From Trinickia fusca (GTDB lineage Bacteria; Pseudomonadota; Gammaproteobacteria; Burkholderiales; Burkholderiaceae): 64,000 nucleotides of DNA. A program made the position numbers and the translations under genes. The first letter of the stretch is position 1. Each line of letters opens with the position of its first letter. The notes beneath the pieces were generated by a model, which searched no databases, was not told the origin of the DNA, and saw only the letters and a program-made list of their open reading frames with translations. Location of the stretch: NCBI RefSeq assembly GCF_003628145.1, contig NZ_RBZV01000007.1, positions 124,001-188,000 on the forward strand, in the 5' to 3' direction. This document shows positions 9,144 through 18,821 of the stretch, piece by piece.

Positions 9144-9500
9144 TCAGCCGGGTTGAACGGCCACGCCGCCTTGCGGCCCGAAGAACACGACCCACGTGCG
9201 AAAGTCGGGCGTAAAGCTTTCGAAGCGATGCTCGACATGGGCCGGCACGAACAGCAGGTCGCCGGCCTTGAATTCGCATCGCTCGGTGCCGCGCCGAAAC
9301 ACGCCCGAGCCCGACGAGACGATGTAGAGCTCGTCGCGCGTATGCGGCTTCTGTGTGTCTTCACCACGTGGGGCGAACAGTTCGATCGAGACGTCGCCGC
9401 GCTCGAACAGCACGGCAAACGGTAGCGGAAGCTCCGTCAGCGAGCGTGCGGCGACAGTCTCGTCAATACGGATGATGTCGTTCGGAATGGCCATCGTCAT
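9144..9500 (-). CDS. Cupin-domain protein
   Basis: A 118-residue single-domain cupin with the two cupin motifs recognisable: PHTRDELYIVSSGSGVFRRG (residues 52-71) and AGDLLFVPAHVEHRFES. One metal-ligand set (H, E, then H) is present. Such small cupins are sugar or amino-acid binding or isomerase-like proteins; the reaction cannot be assigned. Convergent with the nucleoside hydrolase gene (37-base gap). An alternative start lies two codons downstream. Confidence 0.8.
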   Translation of the reverse strand: MTMAIPNDIIRIDETVAARSLTELPLPFAVLFERGDVSIELFAPRGEDTQKPHTRDELYIVSSGSGVFRRGTERCEFKAGDLLFVPAHVEHRFESFTPDFRTWVVFFGPQGGVAVQPG

Positions 9501-9924
9501 GTCTCACAGTGTGGGGTAAGTGCCACATTGTGCGCACTTTATCGTGTAAACCGACAGGTACAGGTGCCGTCGGCAGGGGCATGCCAATCTCGACAATCCT
9601 GAAAACTCTCACCTTCGCGGCTGCGCGGTACCTCAATCGATCGGCGCAAGCCTTATCAGATGGGACTGACAGCCGTTTCGACGCGGCTTTTTCCACGCCT
9701 TCCCGAAAACCCTCACCTTTTGCCACTTTCGTCGCGCAGACACCAGAAAGCGTGAGCGAGCGACGTTAATTAGGTTCCCTAAACCTATTACTTCAAGTAG
9801 TTGTCCCTCCCCTTTTGGGTGGCTACGGTTGCGCCGTCGATAGGCCGGTTGCGCTTATCGGCGAACCGGTTGCGCCGGCCCAACCGGCGGCAACCTTTTG
9901 CGATCTTTAGGAGGGGGCAAACAC
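9501..9924. other. Intergenic region upstream of collagenase
   Basis: No gene is supported. It holds a 17-base inverted repeat (TAGGTT-5-AACCTA, 9771-9787) and three direct repeats of GGTTGCGC listed separately, followed by a strong ribosome site (AGGAGGGGG) before the collagenase ATG. An 86-codon ORF at 9509-9769 has no family resemblance and no ribosome site. Confidence 0.5.
9827..9876 (+). repeat. Three phased direct repeats GGTTGCGC in collagenase leader
   Basis: GGTTGCGC occurs at 9827, 9847 and 9868, so the copies are 20 and 21 bases apart, about two helical turns. Each is preceded by C. A reverse-oriented CAACCGGC follows near 9881. This arrangement suits a regulator binding on one DNA face. 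No regulator is identified. Confidence 0.45.
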
Positions 9925-11928
9925 ATGAAGCTTTTGGTTCGTGCACTGCGCCTCGCGGCGCTTTCGATTTCGACGATGTTGATTGCGGCCCATGCCGATG
10001 CCTATCCGACACAGGCCACGCCACAGCAGGTAGCGGCACCGTCGCTCAAGGCTTCGCGGGACGTCGGTCTGGCATCGCACGCGGCTCACGTGCCGCCGAT
10101 GCCGCGCAAGCCGTCGCTGTTGCCGCGCTCGAATGAGGAGTTGTTGTACGACCTGCCACCGTCGAACCGAATGCGGCCTGAATTGCTCCCCCCGGGCGAG
10201 CGGCGGCGCGCGCTCGAAGCGGAACTGGCCAAGCATCGCAAGGCAGGGGCCGATTGCCATGACATGAGCGTGCTAGCCGGGTATCAAGGCGCTGCACTGG
10301 CTGACTATGTCGCGAACCTGCCCGATTCCGATTGCACGCGGCCGTTGTTCTCGGTGACGGGCTCTCAAGCAGCGACGATCTTCTCGGCCGGCAACCTCGA
10401 TGCCGTGGCGGCGCGGTTCGCTTCCGAGGGGGCTGCCTACAGCTCGACGAACGGCGTGCTGCTGAACCTGACCGAGTATCTGCGTGCCGCGTATTACGTG
10501 GCCTTCAACGGTGGCGTGACGGCGCCGTCGGCGTCGGTCGGCGACACGCTGCGCACGGCGATTACGCAGCTCGTGTCAGGCAACGTGCTGTTCTCGCCGA
10601 ACCAGACCGCATCCACCACGGCCGGCGAAGTCGTGACGCTGATCACGAACATGCATGACGAAGCGAACTACCTCGATCTGATGAAGCAATGGGTGACGCA
10701 CTTTACGAACACGCCGACGAATCCCAATGCTGCTGCGGCGCTCGACGATCCGAACGTCGGCTATGGTTTTACGGGCATCCTCAAGGTGTTCTACTACTCG
10801 CACTATCGTGATGATGCCTTGCCGAAGATCGAGAATGATCCCTCGTATCCGACGACGCTCTATGGGTTCGTGAGAGGCAACTACCGCCGTTTGCTCAACG
10901 ACGCGACTGCCAGCTTCCAGTTGAGCCAGGCCGCGACCGAGGCGTTCCGATTCGCGATGCACCCGGCGTTGTTGCCGACCGTCTCGCCGCTGATGAAGGA
11001 CGCGGTTGCCCATACGAAGATGATGGGCCCCGACCGACTGATTTGGCTTGCCGGGGCTCAGGCGGTCGAGAATTACGACAACGCCAATTGCAGCTACTAC
11101 GGGACTTGCAACTTCGAGGTGCCGTTGGCTGCGGCGGTGCTATCGAAGAACTATCCATGCTCGAACGGCTTCGTGCGGCTGCGGACCGAGGAGTTGACGG
11201 CTGACCAGGCCGCGCAGGCGTGCAATCTTATCGATCTGGAGACGCCGTACTTCCATACGATGCTGAACACGCATCAGGTGCCGGTGGCCGACGATTACAA
11301 CAAAACGCTCGAAGTGGCCGTGTTTTCAAACAGTACGGAGTACGAAACGTACTCGTCGGTGTTCTTCGGCAACGACACGAACAACGGCGGTGTCTATCTC
11401 GAGGGCAATCCGGCTTCACCGACCAACCAGGCGCGTTTCATCGCCTATGAAGCGGACTGGCTGCGTCCGCAGTTCGAGATCTGGAACCTCAAGCACGAGT
11501 TCGTGCATTACCTCGACGGTCGCTTCGACATGTACGGCGATTTCACGACCGAGACGCAGGTGCCCGATGTTTGGTACATCGAAGGGCTCGCCGAGTACAT
11601 CTCGAAGGAGAACGACGATCAGGACGGGATCAATGCGGCCATGACGGGGCAATACAAGCTCAGCGACATCTTCCAGAACACGTACGGCATGGATGATTAC
11701 GTCAATCGTGCGTATCCCTGGGGGTATATGTCCGTGCGCTTCGTGTTCGAGCGTCACCCTGAAATCCTGGCGACGATCCTGCCGTTGTTCCGCAGCGGTG
11801 ATTACGCAGGGTACTGGACGTACATGCAGGGCTTGTCGACCGGGCTCGACGCGGAATTCGCGGCATGGGTGCCGACGGTGACGACGGCGGGTACGCCGAC
11901 GTCGCCGTGGAATCGGCATAGGAAGTAA
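9925..11928 (+). CDS. Secreted collagenase (peptidase M9 family)
   Basis: A 667-residue zinc metalloprotease of the M9 collagenase group. A signal peptide (about residues 1-26, ending AAHADA) is followed by the M9 activator-like N-terminal domain (VLAGYQGAALADYVANL and later helical repeats). The catalytic domain has HEFVH at about 524-528, followed by VWYIEGLAEYIS, which supplies the third zinc ligand. The protein stops shortly after the catalytic domain; the PKD and collagen-binding domains of clostridial enzymes are absent. ATG 9925 is preceded by AGGAGG. It acts outside the cell on collagen or other proteins. The leader repeats suggest regulated expression. Confidence 0.9.
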   Translation: MKLLVRALRLAALSISTMLIAAHADAYPTQATPQQVAAPSLKASRDVGLASHAAHVPPMPRKPSLLPRSNEELLYDLPPSNRMRPELLPPGERRRALEAELAKHRKAGADCHDMSVLAGYQGAALADYVANLPDSDCTRPLFSVTGSQAATIFSAGNLDAVAARFASEGAAYSSTNGVLLNLTEYLRAAYYVAFNGGVTAPSASVGDTLRTAITQLVSGNVLFSPNQTASTTAGEVVTLITNMHDEANYLDLMKQWVTHFTNTPTNPNAAAALDDPNVGYGFTGILKVFYYSHYRDDALPKIENDPSYPTTLYGFVRGNYRRLLNDATASFQLSQAATEAFRFAMHPALLPTVSPLMKDAVAHTKMMGPDRLIWLAGAQAVENYDNANCSYYGTCNFEVPLAAAVLSKNYPCSNGFVRLRTEELTADQAAQACNLIDLETPYFHTMLNTHQVPVADDYNKTLEVAVFSNSTEYETYSSVFFGNDTNNGGVYLEGNPASPTNQARFIAYEADWLRPQFEIWNLKHEFVHYLDGRFDMYGDFTTETQVPDVWYIEGLAEYISKENDDQDGINAAMTGQYKLSDIFQNTYGMDDYVNRAYPWGYMSVRFVFERHPEILATILPLFRSGDYAGYWTYMQGLSTGLDAEFAAWVPTVTTAGTPTSPWNRHRK

Positions 11929-12109
11929 GCGGGTGGGAGGGCCGGGCTTGCGGGATGGGGCTCGGCCGCTCAGGCTGTTGTGTAAGGCGGTCTGAAAATA
12001 TTCGCATTCCCATACAAACCTGACAGGTTCATTTCAACTGGATGTGCGTCTCAAAATTCCGGGCACCGGAAAGAACGCATTCCGATTAATTGACTTGTCA
12101 GGAGTGGGC

Positions 12110-13198
12110 ATGAATGACCGAAAGCGGTTGGGTCGGCTGTTCACAGGCATCATTCTGTGTTCAGCCGCGATGTGCGCGCATGCAGATAGCGCCACGGACG
12201 TTTCACCTATCTGTACCACTGTCACTCACGAAAGGACGAGTGACGCACTGCTGAGTCGCGGTGCGTTCTGCCATAAGTCCGATTCGTTCGAGTACGTCGT
12301 GCGCGGCGACCAAAACAACGAAGTAGGTCGCTTGGGCATCGAAGCCTATGCGTACTCGGACAATCCGTCGAATCAGCTCGAGTGGCCGCTGAAGTTTCGA
12401 TTCCGCGCACAAGCAATTTCCGGCAGTCCGGGTGGCGTGGCGATCAAACCGGTTGTCGAGTGTGGCTCGACATGCACGGTCGCGCCGAATGCCGGTATTC
12501 CGCTTGTCATAGGCGGATTGTCCGGCGAAGTTTTGGTGACGCTCACGCCCAACATGGGGACGGACAATCCGTTGTTGATCCGGCCTTCGATCGAGTATCT
12601 GGTTGTCAAAACGGGGGAGTCGTTCGAGGATGGTCCAAGCAAGGACAGGTACAGCGGCAAGGGCTACATCCCGGAGATTCGTTGCGACGTGGGACTCGCG
12701 AAGAGCGGCACGCAGGGGTGTGTCTACCCGAATGCACCCGCCGTGCTGCGCACGATCAAGGCCAGCAATCCGGACGTCGACGAATCCGCTATTCATATCC
12801 GGGAGGCGCAGGCGGCCGGTCGCCCTGGCAAGCTCGTGCTGAGAGGGGACGGCACTATTTTCCCGGACACGGACAAATCATCGTCACTGACGCGCACGCG
12901 CGATGCCGATTGGCGGCGCGAGAACCGCAGTAAATCGAAGAAGCAATGCGTCGCGAAGTACGGCTCGGTCACCGGGCAATGCACGTTCACAGGCGATCCC
13001 GACGAAACGCCGAGTGACTGCGATTGCGACGAGTATCCGTTCGCCGCGACGCAAGAGGGGGCGGACAAGAACGAGGTGCCGGTCAAGCGTATTGACGCGA
13101 GCGATAACCGGCGAGCCGGTGCGTTTTTGGGTAACTTCTACTTGAATCAGCGCGTGCTCGATGGTGATTCATTTTACGTCGACGTAGATTCACAATAA
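12110..13198 (+). CDS. Secreted protein with C-terminal NucA/NucB-type nuclease domain
   Basis: A 362-residue exported protein. The start at 12110 gives a clean signal peptide (FTGIILCSAAMCAHADS) and has AGGAG upstream; the frame is open 22 codons further up without signal character. Residues about 30-270 form a Cys-containing beta-rich region I do not recognise. The last about 90 residues fit the NucA/NucB deoxyribonuclease family: CDCDEYPFAATQEG (Asp-Glu around 307-308), then a conserved Asn-Arg pair, GAFLGNFYLNQRVLDGDSFYV in two blocks. That family includes secreted Bacillus sporulation nucleases and toxin tips. The next gene carries an immunity-type SUKH domain, so a toxin role is plausible but inferred. 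Confidence 0.75.
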   Translation: MNDRKRLGRLFTGIILCSAAMCAHADSATDVSPICTTVTHERTSDALLSRGAFCHKSDSFEYVVRGDQNNEVGRLGIEAYAYSDNPSNQLEWPLKFRFRAQAISGSPGGVAIKPVVECGSTCTVAPNAGIPLVIGGLSGEVLVTLTPNMGTDNPLLIRPSIEYLVVKTGESFEDGPSKDRYSGKGYIPEIRCDVGLAKSGTQGCVYPNAPAVLRTIKASNPDVDESAIHIREAQAAGRPGKLVLRGDGTIFPDTDKSSSLTRTRDADWRRENRSKSKKQCVAKYGSVTGQCTFTGDPDETPSDCDCDEYPFAATQEGADKNEVPVKRIDASDNRRAGAFLGNFYLNQRVLDGDSFYVDVDSQ

Positions 13199-13227
13199 AT
13201 CAAGACAGTCCAAAACTTCCCAAGATG

Positions 13228-13260
13228 CTGCGATTCGCGGGCCTTACCTTCGAATCGCAG
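13228..13260 (+). terminator. Hairpin between nuclease and MoeA-SUKH genes
   Basis: A perfect 10-bp stem, CTGCGATTCG (13228-13237) with CGAATCGCAG (13251-13260), and a 13-base loop. There is no T-run, so it is not a classic terminator. It may attenuate read-through or protect the nuclease mRNA end, and it lies eight bases before the next start codon. Confidence 0.4.
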
Positions 13261-13268
13261 CTTGTCGT

Positions 13269-15314
13269 ATGAGAAATTCCATGAGCGAACACCCGAAGTT
13301 TCCCGCTTGGTTGGCTTACGCGTACGATCTGTGCAGCATGACAGTTCCGGGGGCGATGCAAAGCGAGGTAGTTCAGATCGAAGACGCGTTAATGCGCGTT
13401 ACTGCAGCCGACGTGGTTGCCCTGCGAGATGTACCCTCGGTTCCGTTAGCCGCATGCGAAGGTTATGCGCTGCGCGCGTCGGACACGGCGAACGCGTCTC
13501 GCCGAGAGCCGGTCGAGTTGAGTGTCGACACCATGCAGCTCAAGTTGAGGTCGCGCGCAGGGAGCCCTGCCGCCCGCGCGATCGAGGCTCTGTGGGCCGC
13601 CGAGATACCCGCCTATACACCTCTCCCGGAAAACGCCGATGCACTGGCGCCGAAGCATGTGCATCGTCGTTCGTACAAGGAGTACTCGCCGTACCTGAGG
13701 TTGCATAGCCCGTTGCTGCCTGGTCATCACGTGATTGCACAGGGCAGCGAGTATCGGAAGGGAGAGATGCTGCTCGCAAAAGGCGAGCGGATCACAGCCC
13801 AGCGTCAAGCCGCGCTGATCGCAGCCGGCGTGTGCGAAGTCTCCGTAACGAAGCGTCCGCGCATCGGCGTTTTGATCGCCGGCTACGATCAGGTGCTGCC
13901 AGGCGACAGGCATGAGTCGTGGCGACGGCCGGACGTGAGTGGGCCATATATACGTGCCATGTTGCGGCGATGGGGATATGACGTACCGCCCGTCGAATAT
14001 CTGATACCCGCCGACATGGCGCAACCGCCGCTGGACGTGCAGCGCGACGAGCGGGCGTTCAGGCGCGAACTCGCGGCGTTCGCGCAGCGCTACGACCTGA
14101 TCGTCGGTGCAGGAATGCCGGTAGAGCAGCCGTTCCAGAATCTGGGCCTTAATGCCCAAGTGATGTATTCGAACGGTCGAGCGCTCGTCGAGATAAAGCA
14201 AACACCAGCCGGTCGCTTCAATTTCGGCCGAAGCGAAAATCGGTCGCTTCCCAAGCATACGGTGCTTCCGTTGACAAGGCCGGACGGTACACAGGGCGGG
14301 TCGCAAACGCTGACGAGCTACGATCAGGCGACGTTAATCAACTTGCCTGGCTATACGAGCGCGGTAGCGGTATTGATGCATACGATCGTGTCACGCGTGC
14401 TCGATCTTCTCGAACATGTCGCGTCGCCGGGGCCATACTGGGAGACCGGTAAGCTCGCGCACGACGTCGCGCACGACGTCGTGCGCGACGCCGCGCGTAA
14501 TGGCATGCGATGGGGCAATCTCAGCTGGGGACCACACGGCGAACCACTCGTGCACCTACTGCCGTTTCAGGGCGACGAACAAATTCGTGGCGTCGCTCAG
14601 GCCGGGATACTCGCAGCGATTCCAGCGGGGGATGGGGCGCTGCCCGCCGGTAGCACAGTGCAGTTCCTGCGGCTCGATCGCGCCGGGTTTCAGTCACGAC
14701 AGGTTGAGGCAATGCACGTTGCCGTCAGCACGGGACTGCACCCACAGCCAGAGCCGTTGCCGGAAGCGCCCAATTTCGACTCCGCCGCCGCAAGCACGAA
14801 TCTTCGCGATACCTGGAAGCAGCTCGACGATTGGTTCGCTGCCGATCCCGCTCGATTGCCGGGCGGGCTGAACGGACCCGCGAACGCCGACGAGATCGCG
14901 ACATTGCATGCGTTGCTCGACGTGACGTTGCCGAACGAGTTCGTCGAAAGCCTCGGGATTCACAACGGCCAGGCAAACCCGGGCGCCGTGTTTGCAGACG
15001 ACGACACACTGCTGAATGCGCGGGAAATCGTCGCGCAATGGTCGATCTGGAGGAAGCTCGTTGCCGATGGCGATTTCGACGACACGACCTCCGAACCAGA
15101 CCCCGGCGTCAAGGACGATTGGTACAACCTCAAATGGATTCCGTTCACGCACGACGGTAGCGGCAACCACTTGTGCCTGGATCTCGATCCCGCCGAAGGG
15201 GGCGTCGTCGGTCAGGTGATTCGGGTCTGGCATGACGACGTACAGCGTGAGCGCGTTGCATGGAGCTTCGCGCAGTGGCTCGCTCAGGTAGCAGCCGAGC
15301 GAGCCGTGAGGTGA
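13269..15314 (+). CDS. Degenerate MoeA-like protein fused to a SMI1/KNR4 (SUKH) domain
   Basis: A 681-residue two-part protein. Residues about 1-485 follow the MoeA order. VTAADVVALRDVP and ACEGYALRASD match domain I, with Glu in place of the usual Asp in the DGYA motif. KGEMLLAKGERIT, then RPRIGVLIAG, then PYIRAMLRRWG match domain III, and a domain IV-like stretch runs to about 485. The molybdate-insertion motif (normally SGGVSVG) reads GAGMPVEQ, so it is probably not an active MoeA. After a Pro-rich linker (PQPEPLPEAPNF), residues about 515-675 form a SUKH domain (TWKQLDDWFAADP, LPNEFVESLGIHNGQ, KWIPFTHDGSGNHLCLDLDP). SUKH proteins are typical immunity proteins of nuclease toxins, and the gene follows a secreted NucA/NucB-type nuclease. 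An alternative start is ATG 13281. Confidence 0.75.
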   Translation: MRNSMSEHPKFPAWLAYAYDLCSMTVPGAMQSEVVQIEDALMRVTAADVVALRDVPSVPLAACEGYALRASDTANASRREPVELSVDTMQLKLRSRAGSPAARAIEALWAAEIPAYTPLPENADALAPKHVHRRSYKEYSPYLRLHSPLLPGHHVIAQGSEYRKGEMLLAKGERITAQRQAALIAAGVCEVSVTKRPRIGVLIAGYDQVLPGDRHESWRRPDVSGPYIRAMLRRWGYDVPPVEYLIPADMAQPPLDVQRDERAFRRELAAFAQRYDLIVGAGMPVEQPFQNLGLNAQVMYSNGRALVEIKQTPAGRFNFGRSENRSLPKHTVLPLTRPDGTQGGSQTLTSYDQATLINLPGYTSAVAVLMHTIVSRVLDLLEHVASPGPYWETGKLAHDVAHDVVRDAARNGMRWGNLSWGPHGEPLVHLLPFQGDEQIRGVAQAGILAAIPAGDGALPAGSTVQFLRLDRAGFQSRQVEAMHVAVSTGLHPQPEPLPEAPNFDSAAASTNLRDTWKQLDDWFAADPARLPGGLNGPANADEIATLHALLDVTLPNEFVESLGIHNGQANPGAVFADDDTLLNAREIVAQWSIWRKLVADGDFDDTTSEPDPGVKDDWYNLKWIPFTHDGSGNHLCLDLDPAEGGVVGQVIRVWHDDVQRERVAWSFAQWLAQVAAERAVR

Positions 15315-15357
15315 ACATCTCGTGAGAGTCGGGGGGCAGGCCTTAGTGATTGAACGA

Positions 15358-16305
15358 CTAAGTGACGTGCTGAGCACGTTCCCCCACCACACTCCCATAC
15401 ATCCACTCGAGCGTTTCTTCAAGCGGCGTCGACGGCACGCGACCGATCGTCCGTCGCAGCTTCAAATTGGAGCCGACCAACCGATGCACCTCGTTCGCTC
15501 GCAGAAGTTTCGGATCGACCGAGACATCGATCTCATACCCGGCGATGCGTGAGAGCATCGCTAGCACGTCACTCAGCGAGTGCGACACCCCCGAGCAGAT
15601 GTTGAACGTTTCACCGGCCGGCGAGGCCTCGAGCAGCTGCGCATAGACCGCCACGACATTGCGCACGTCGGAGAAATCGCGGCTCACGTGGAGGTTGCCG
15701 AGCGAGATCTGCGCTTCGCGTCGTGCGTAATGACCCACGATCTTCGGCAGTAGATAATCCTCGCGCTGGCCGACGCCCGTGTAGTTGAACGGACGCGCGA
15801 TGCAGATCGGCAGCCGGTCCATCCACATCCGCGCCATCTGTTCCATCGCGAGCTTGCTGACCGCGTAGTCGTTGGCGGGCTGCGGCGCAACCTGCTCGTC
15901 GAGCACTTCGAACGGCACGTTGCCGTACACGTTCGCACTGCTTGCAAGCAGCACCGAGCGCGGACGCGCGTCGAGCCCTGCCAGCGACGCAAGTAGATTG
16001 CGCGTGCCGACGATATTGACGAGGTAGGTATTGGCCGGCTTGCCGTTTGCAACGTGTGCAGCTGCTGCCAGATGCACGACGACGTCGGGGCGCGCATCGT
16101 CGATGAACGACTTGAGACTCTCGGCGTCGAGCAGATCGACAGGCAGGGCAACTTGAGCCGAGGTCTCAGGCGTCGCCGTGTGCGGCGCAAACGTCCCCCA
16201 GACTTCATAGCCGAGCCCGCTAAGGTGCTCGGCCAGATGCTGTCCCGTGAAGCCGCCGAGACCGGTGACGAGTGCGCGCGGCGCGCGAGTGGGCGAGGTG
16301 TTCAT
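15358..16305 (-). CDS. bceM: GDP-6-deoxy-D-mannose reductase (GDP-D-rhamnose synthesis)
   Basis: A 315-residue extended short-chain dehydrogenase/reductase. The nucleotide-binding motif TGLGGFTGQHL is at the N-terminus, the catalytic Tyr-Lys pair is in YAVSK, and the preceding Ser/Thr region is SSANVYGNV. With the adjacent GDP-mannose 4,6-dehydratase it would reduce GDP-4-keto-6-deoxymannose to GDP-D-rhamnose, one of the cepacian sugar donors. The start is nine bases after the gmd stop in one minus-strand operon. The symbol follows the known bce-II gene order; a GDP-fucose or other reductase role is less likely. Confidence 0.85.
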   Translation of the reverse strand: MNTSPTRAPRALVTGLGGFTGQHLAEHLSGLGYEVWGTFAPHTATPETSAQVALPVDLLDAESLKSFIDDARPDVVVHLAAAAHVANGKPANTYLVNIVGTRNLLASLAGLDARPRSVLLASSANVYGNVPFEVLDEQVAPQPANDYAVSKLAMEQMARMWMDRLPICIARPFNYTGVGQREDYLLPKIVGHYARREAQISLGNLHVSRDFSDVRNVVAVYAQLLEASPAGETFNICSGVSHSLSDVLAMLSRIAGYEIDVSVDPKLLRANEVHRLVGSNLKLRRTIGRVPSTPLEETLEWMYGSVVGERAQHVT

Positions 16306-16314
16306 CGTGCGTAC

Positions 16315-17391
<1,077 letters not shown>

Positions 17392-18465
17392 TCAATCGCG
17401 GGCCAGCGCGATCGATTGCCGCGGTCGAGGCGTACCGCCACGCGTCAGCCTTTTTTCGAGGGCGAACCAACTGATCGTCGCGAACGCGAGCGTGACCGCA
17501 AAGGCGATGAGCGCGCGGACATGGTGTCCGAACTGGAATTGCCAGATGAACGCGATGAAGGTGTCGTGCACGAGATAGAGCGTGTAGCTGATCGTGCCGA
17601 GGTAGACGAGCACCGGGTTCGAGAGCACGCGCGTGACGATGCCGCGGCGGCGCAGCGCGAGCATCACGACGGCCGTCGACATCACGAGCGTGAGGCTGTA
17701 GAGGCACGCGTTCGACAATGGGCGATTGGAATCGCGCAGGTTCGGAAAATGAAAATGCAGCCACAGTAGCGTGCCCAGGGATGCAGCGAGGCAGACCCAG
17801 GCCGCGAGGGCGCAGCGCTCGGGCAGGTCGGCATCGCGACGCATGAGCACGGCGATCAGCGCGCCCGCGCACAGCAAGTCCATGCGGAACGGTGTCAGAA
17901 AGTAGATCGGCCAGAATGAGTCGAACAGCGGCGTAGCGACGTAGCGCAGGATCGGGGCCAGCACGATGCCGGCTGCCGCCACGACGCCGAGCGCGCGTTC
18001 GGAGGCGAAGCAGACGATCAGCGGCCACACGAGGTAGAACTGCTCTTCCACGGCGAGCGACCACAGCACGCCGAAGCCGGGGTTGCCCGTTTCGCCGAGC
18101 GCCTGGCCGATGTTGGTCGCGAACAAGGCGTACCACCACCAATGATTGATCCAGCCGAGCCCGAACAACAGCGAAGACAGCACGAGCAGAATCACGTAAG
18201 GCGGCAGAATGCGGCGCGCCCGCCGCGCATAGAAATAGCCGAAATACGATTGCCGGCGATTTTTTCGATCGAGCAAAATGCCCGTGATCAGAAATCCGCT
18301 GAGCACAAAAAATAAATCGACGCCCATCCATAGCGATACGCCGAACGCGTGGTTCAGGAATACGGCCAGCACGGCGACGGCCCGCACGCCGTCCAGCTGG
18401 ACGATGCGTTCATGGGCGCGCGGCCGCTGACCTCTTGCGGACGATGCTTCTATCGGTCGGTACAT
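17392..18465 (-). CDS. bceO: Acyltransferase-3 family membrane protein
   Basis: A 357-residue OafA-like membrane acyltransferase with about ten membrane segments. It has the N-terminal LDGVRAVAVLAVFLNHAFG with the catalytic-type His, the FFVLSGFLITGIL segment, the RRARRILPPY motif, and WSLAVEEQFYLVWPL. It would transfer acetyl or another acyl group to the exopolysaccharide in the membrane. Cepacian is heavily acetylated, and an acyltransferase holds this place in the bce-II cluster. GAGGAT lies upstream of the start. It begins the minus-strand arm of the cluster. Confidence 0.85.
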   Translation of the reverse strand: MYRPIEASSARGQRPRAHERIVQLDGVRAVAVLAVFLNHAFGVSLWMGVDLFFVLSGFLITGILLDRKNRRQSYFGYFYARRARRILPPYVILLVLSSLLFGLGWINHWWWYALFATNIGQALGETGNPGFGVLWSLAVEEQFYLVWPLIVCFASERALGVVAAAGIVLAPILRYVATPLFDSFWPIYFLTPFRMDLLCAGALIAVLMRRDADLPERCALAAWVCLAASLGTLLWLHFHFPNLRDSNRPLSNACLYSLTLVMSTAVVMLALRRRGIVTRVLSNPVLVYLGTISYTLYLVHDTFIAFIWQFQFGHHVRALIAFAVTLAFATISWFALEKRLTRGGTPRPRQSIALARD

Positions 18466-18821
18466 AGATCCTCGTTGTCTACGCGCCGACGCGACGGCCG
18501 ACGATGCAAAAAAGACGGATCCATTCTAGGAAGAAGAAATCGCGCAAAAAGTCGCTGAAGCGAGACTAGCCACGCCGCATCGGAACGTGCACCGATTTGT
18601 GGCACGTGCCGAGCATTTTTTTGCAATTTTTTGCGGCTTTCAGCGCAATACTTTGCCCGTAGGCTTAGGGGTCGCGATTCGACTGATTGCGCGCGGCCGC
18701 CGTCGAGGTTGCCGCCTATGCGCGCCGATTCGAATACGGAAGCAAGCGCCAAAACGGACCGAAGCAGTAGCGTCACACGCACATTACCCGACCGGTCACG
18801 GGAATAACGACAAGGCACTCG
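18466..18821. other. Divergent promoter region of the exopolysaccharide cluster
   Basis: 356 bases between the two divergent arms of the bce-II-like cluster. It is AT-richer than its flanks, with T-runs near 18607-18636 (TTTTTTGCAATTTTTTGC). No convincing gene is seen. The promoters of both arms are expected here, but I cannot assign individual -35/-10 boxes with confidence. Confidence 0.5.

Noticed and set aside
9509-9769. 86-codon ORF between cupin and collagenase
   Set aside because: No ribosome site, no family pattern, and it is in a region that looks regulatory.
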